Source: Polluticoccus soli
GTDB taxonomy: Bacteria > Bacteroidota > Bacteroidia > Chitinophagales > Chitinophagaceae
Direction of reading: 5' to 3'
Assembly (NCBI RefSeq): GCF_029269745.1
Contig: NZ_JARJHT010000001.1
Coordinates: forward strand, 1,550,001-1,614,000
Length of the DNA: 64,000 bases
In this document: positions 63,844 through 64,000 of the stretch, in pieces
How positions within the stretch are numbered: the stretch's first letter is position 1
Layout of the letters: every line of letters begins with the position of its first letter
Translations under genes and position numbers: made by a program
Notes under the pieces: model-generated
Seen by the model: the letters and a program-made list of their open reading frames with translations, nothing else
Databases searched by the model: none
What the model was told of the DNA's origin: nothing

Positions 63844-64000
63844 TCAGATCAGTTTATAATTCTTATAGCTGAAGTTCAAGCCGAGGTATTTACCGGCAAA
63901 GGACTTCAGCTTTTCTTTTGTAGAAAGGTTGTTGAAGGATATATCGTAGTCGAACTTCCAGTTTATTTTGTTGATGCGCTCCTGCATCACTTTTGGGTGT
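63844..64000 (-). CDS. C-terminal fragment of a protein running off the window
   Basis: On the minus strand the frame reads to a TGA at 63846-63844. It ends HPKVMQERINKINWKFDYD ... FAGKYLGLNFSYKNYKLI, with sensible codon use for this genome and 51 complete sense codons. The ending resembles the C-termini of some Bacteroidota family 2 glycosyltransferases (HPKVMxERI...NW then NYK), but this is a weak impression from the tail alone. It converges directly on hutH with no spacer. Confidence 0.5.
   Translation of the reverse strand, partial: HPKVMQERINKINWKFDYDISFNNLSTKEKLKSFAGKYLGLNFSYKNYKLI

Overview
The window reads as a chromosomal segment of a Bacteroidota bacterium, most likely a member of the Chitinophagales/Chitinophagaceae. 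The grounds are the recurring promoter -7 box TAnnTTTG (with a TTG/TTTG -33 box about 20 bases upstream where both are visible), two secreted proteins with C-terminal type IX secretion sorting domains, families typical of or enriched in this phylum (GSCFA, DUF3127, TIGR02757, fused alpha/beta 2-oxoacid dehydrogenase E1), and a futalosine-pathway menaquinone gene. I see no insertion sequence, prophage, rRNA or CRISPR array; there is one tRNA (His).

Layout. 0-6.4 kb: edge fragment of a DUF3127 gene, tRNA-His, an outer-membrane barrel protein, a STAS-rnz operon, clpC and two small unknown genes. 6.5-11.2 kb: secreted and surface proteins (BNR-repeat and gliding-type T9SS substrates, a lipoprotein) around a 493-base gap. 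11.2-17.6 kb: feoB, an ethylene-receptor-like sensor without an ATPase domain, and a two-gene 2-aminomuconate (kynurenine-pathway) operon behind a large inverted repeat. 17.6-31.2 kb: fused branched-chain-type E1, pyrG, murI, a KorB-type subunit, a flippase, an AraC regulator, dgkA, gyrB, an ABC pair and endonuclease V. 31.2-43.7 kb: yidC, GSCFA, clpP, an envelope operon (lpxH, SixA-like phosphatase, amino-sugar-kinase/RapZ-C fusion), a SAM-I riboswitch operon (trans-sulfuration enzyme plus homoserine dehydrogenase), TIGR02757, cyclophilin and corA.

43.7-52.1 kb is the most accessory-looking part: two glycosyltransferases, two related B12-binding radical SAM proteins, two methyltransferases, a lone nucleotidyltransferase and a Wzz-like membrane protein. 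It is visibly AT-richer than its surroundings and has overlapping or nearly abutting genes in its core. It looks like a glycan- or lipid-modifying pathway whose product I cannot name, and it is the best candidate here for an undescribed system. 52.1-64 kb returns to housekeeping: methylmalonyl-CoA epimerase, iscS-iscU-iscA and nfu separated by two small secreted proteins of unknown role, manC, a methionine aminotransferase, a TSUP transporter, mqnC, a MerR protein with a long disordered N-terminus coupled to a thioredoxin-like protein, hutH, and the end of another gene.

Several starts were moved inward from the longest open frame because the longest frame begins with TTG, or because a promoter box or signal peptide supports the inner ATG. 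All function calls come from reading motifs by eye; no database search was run.
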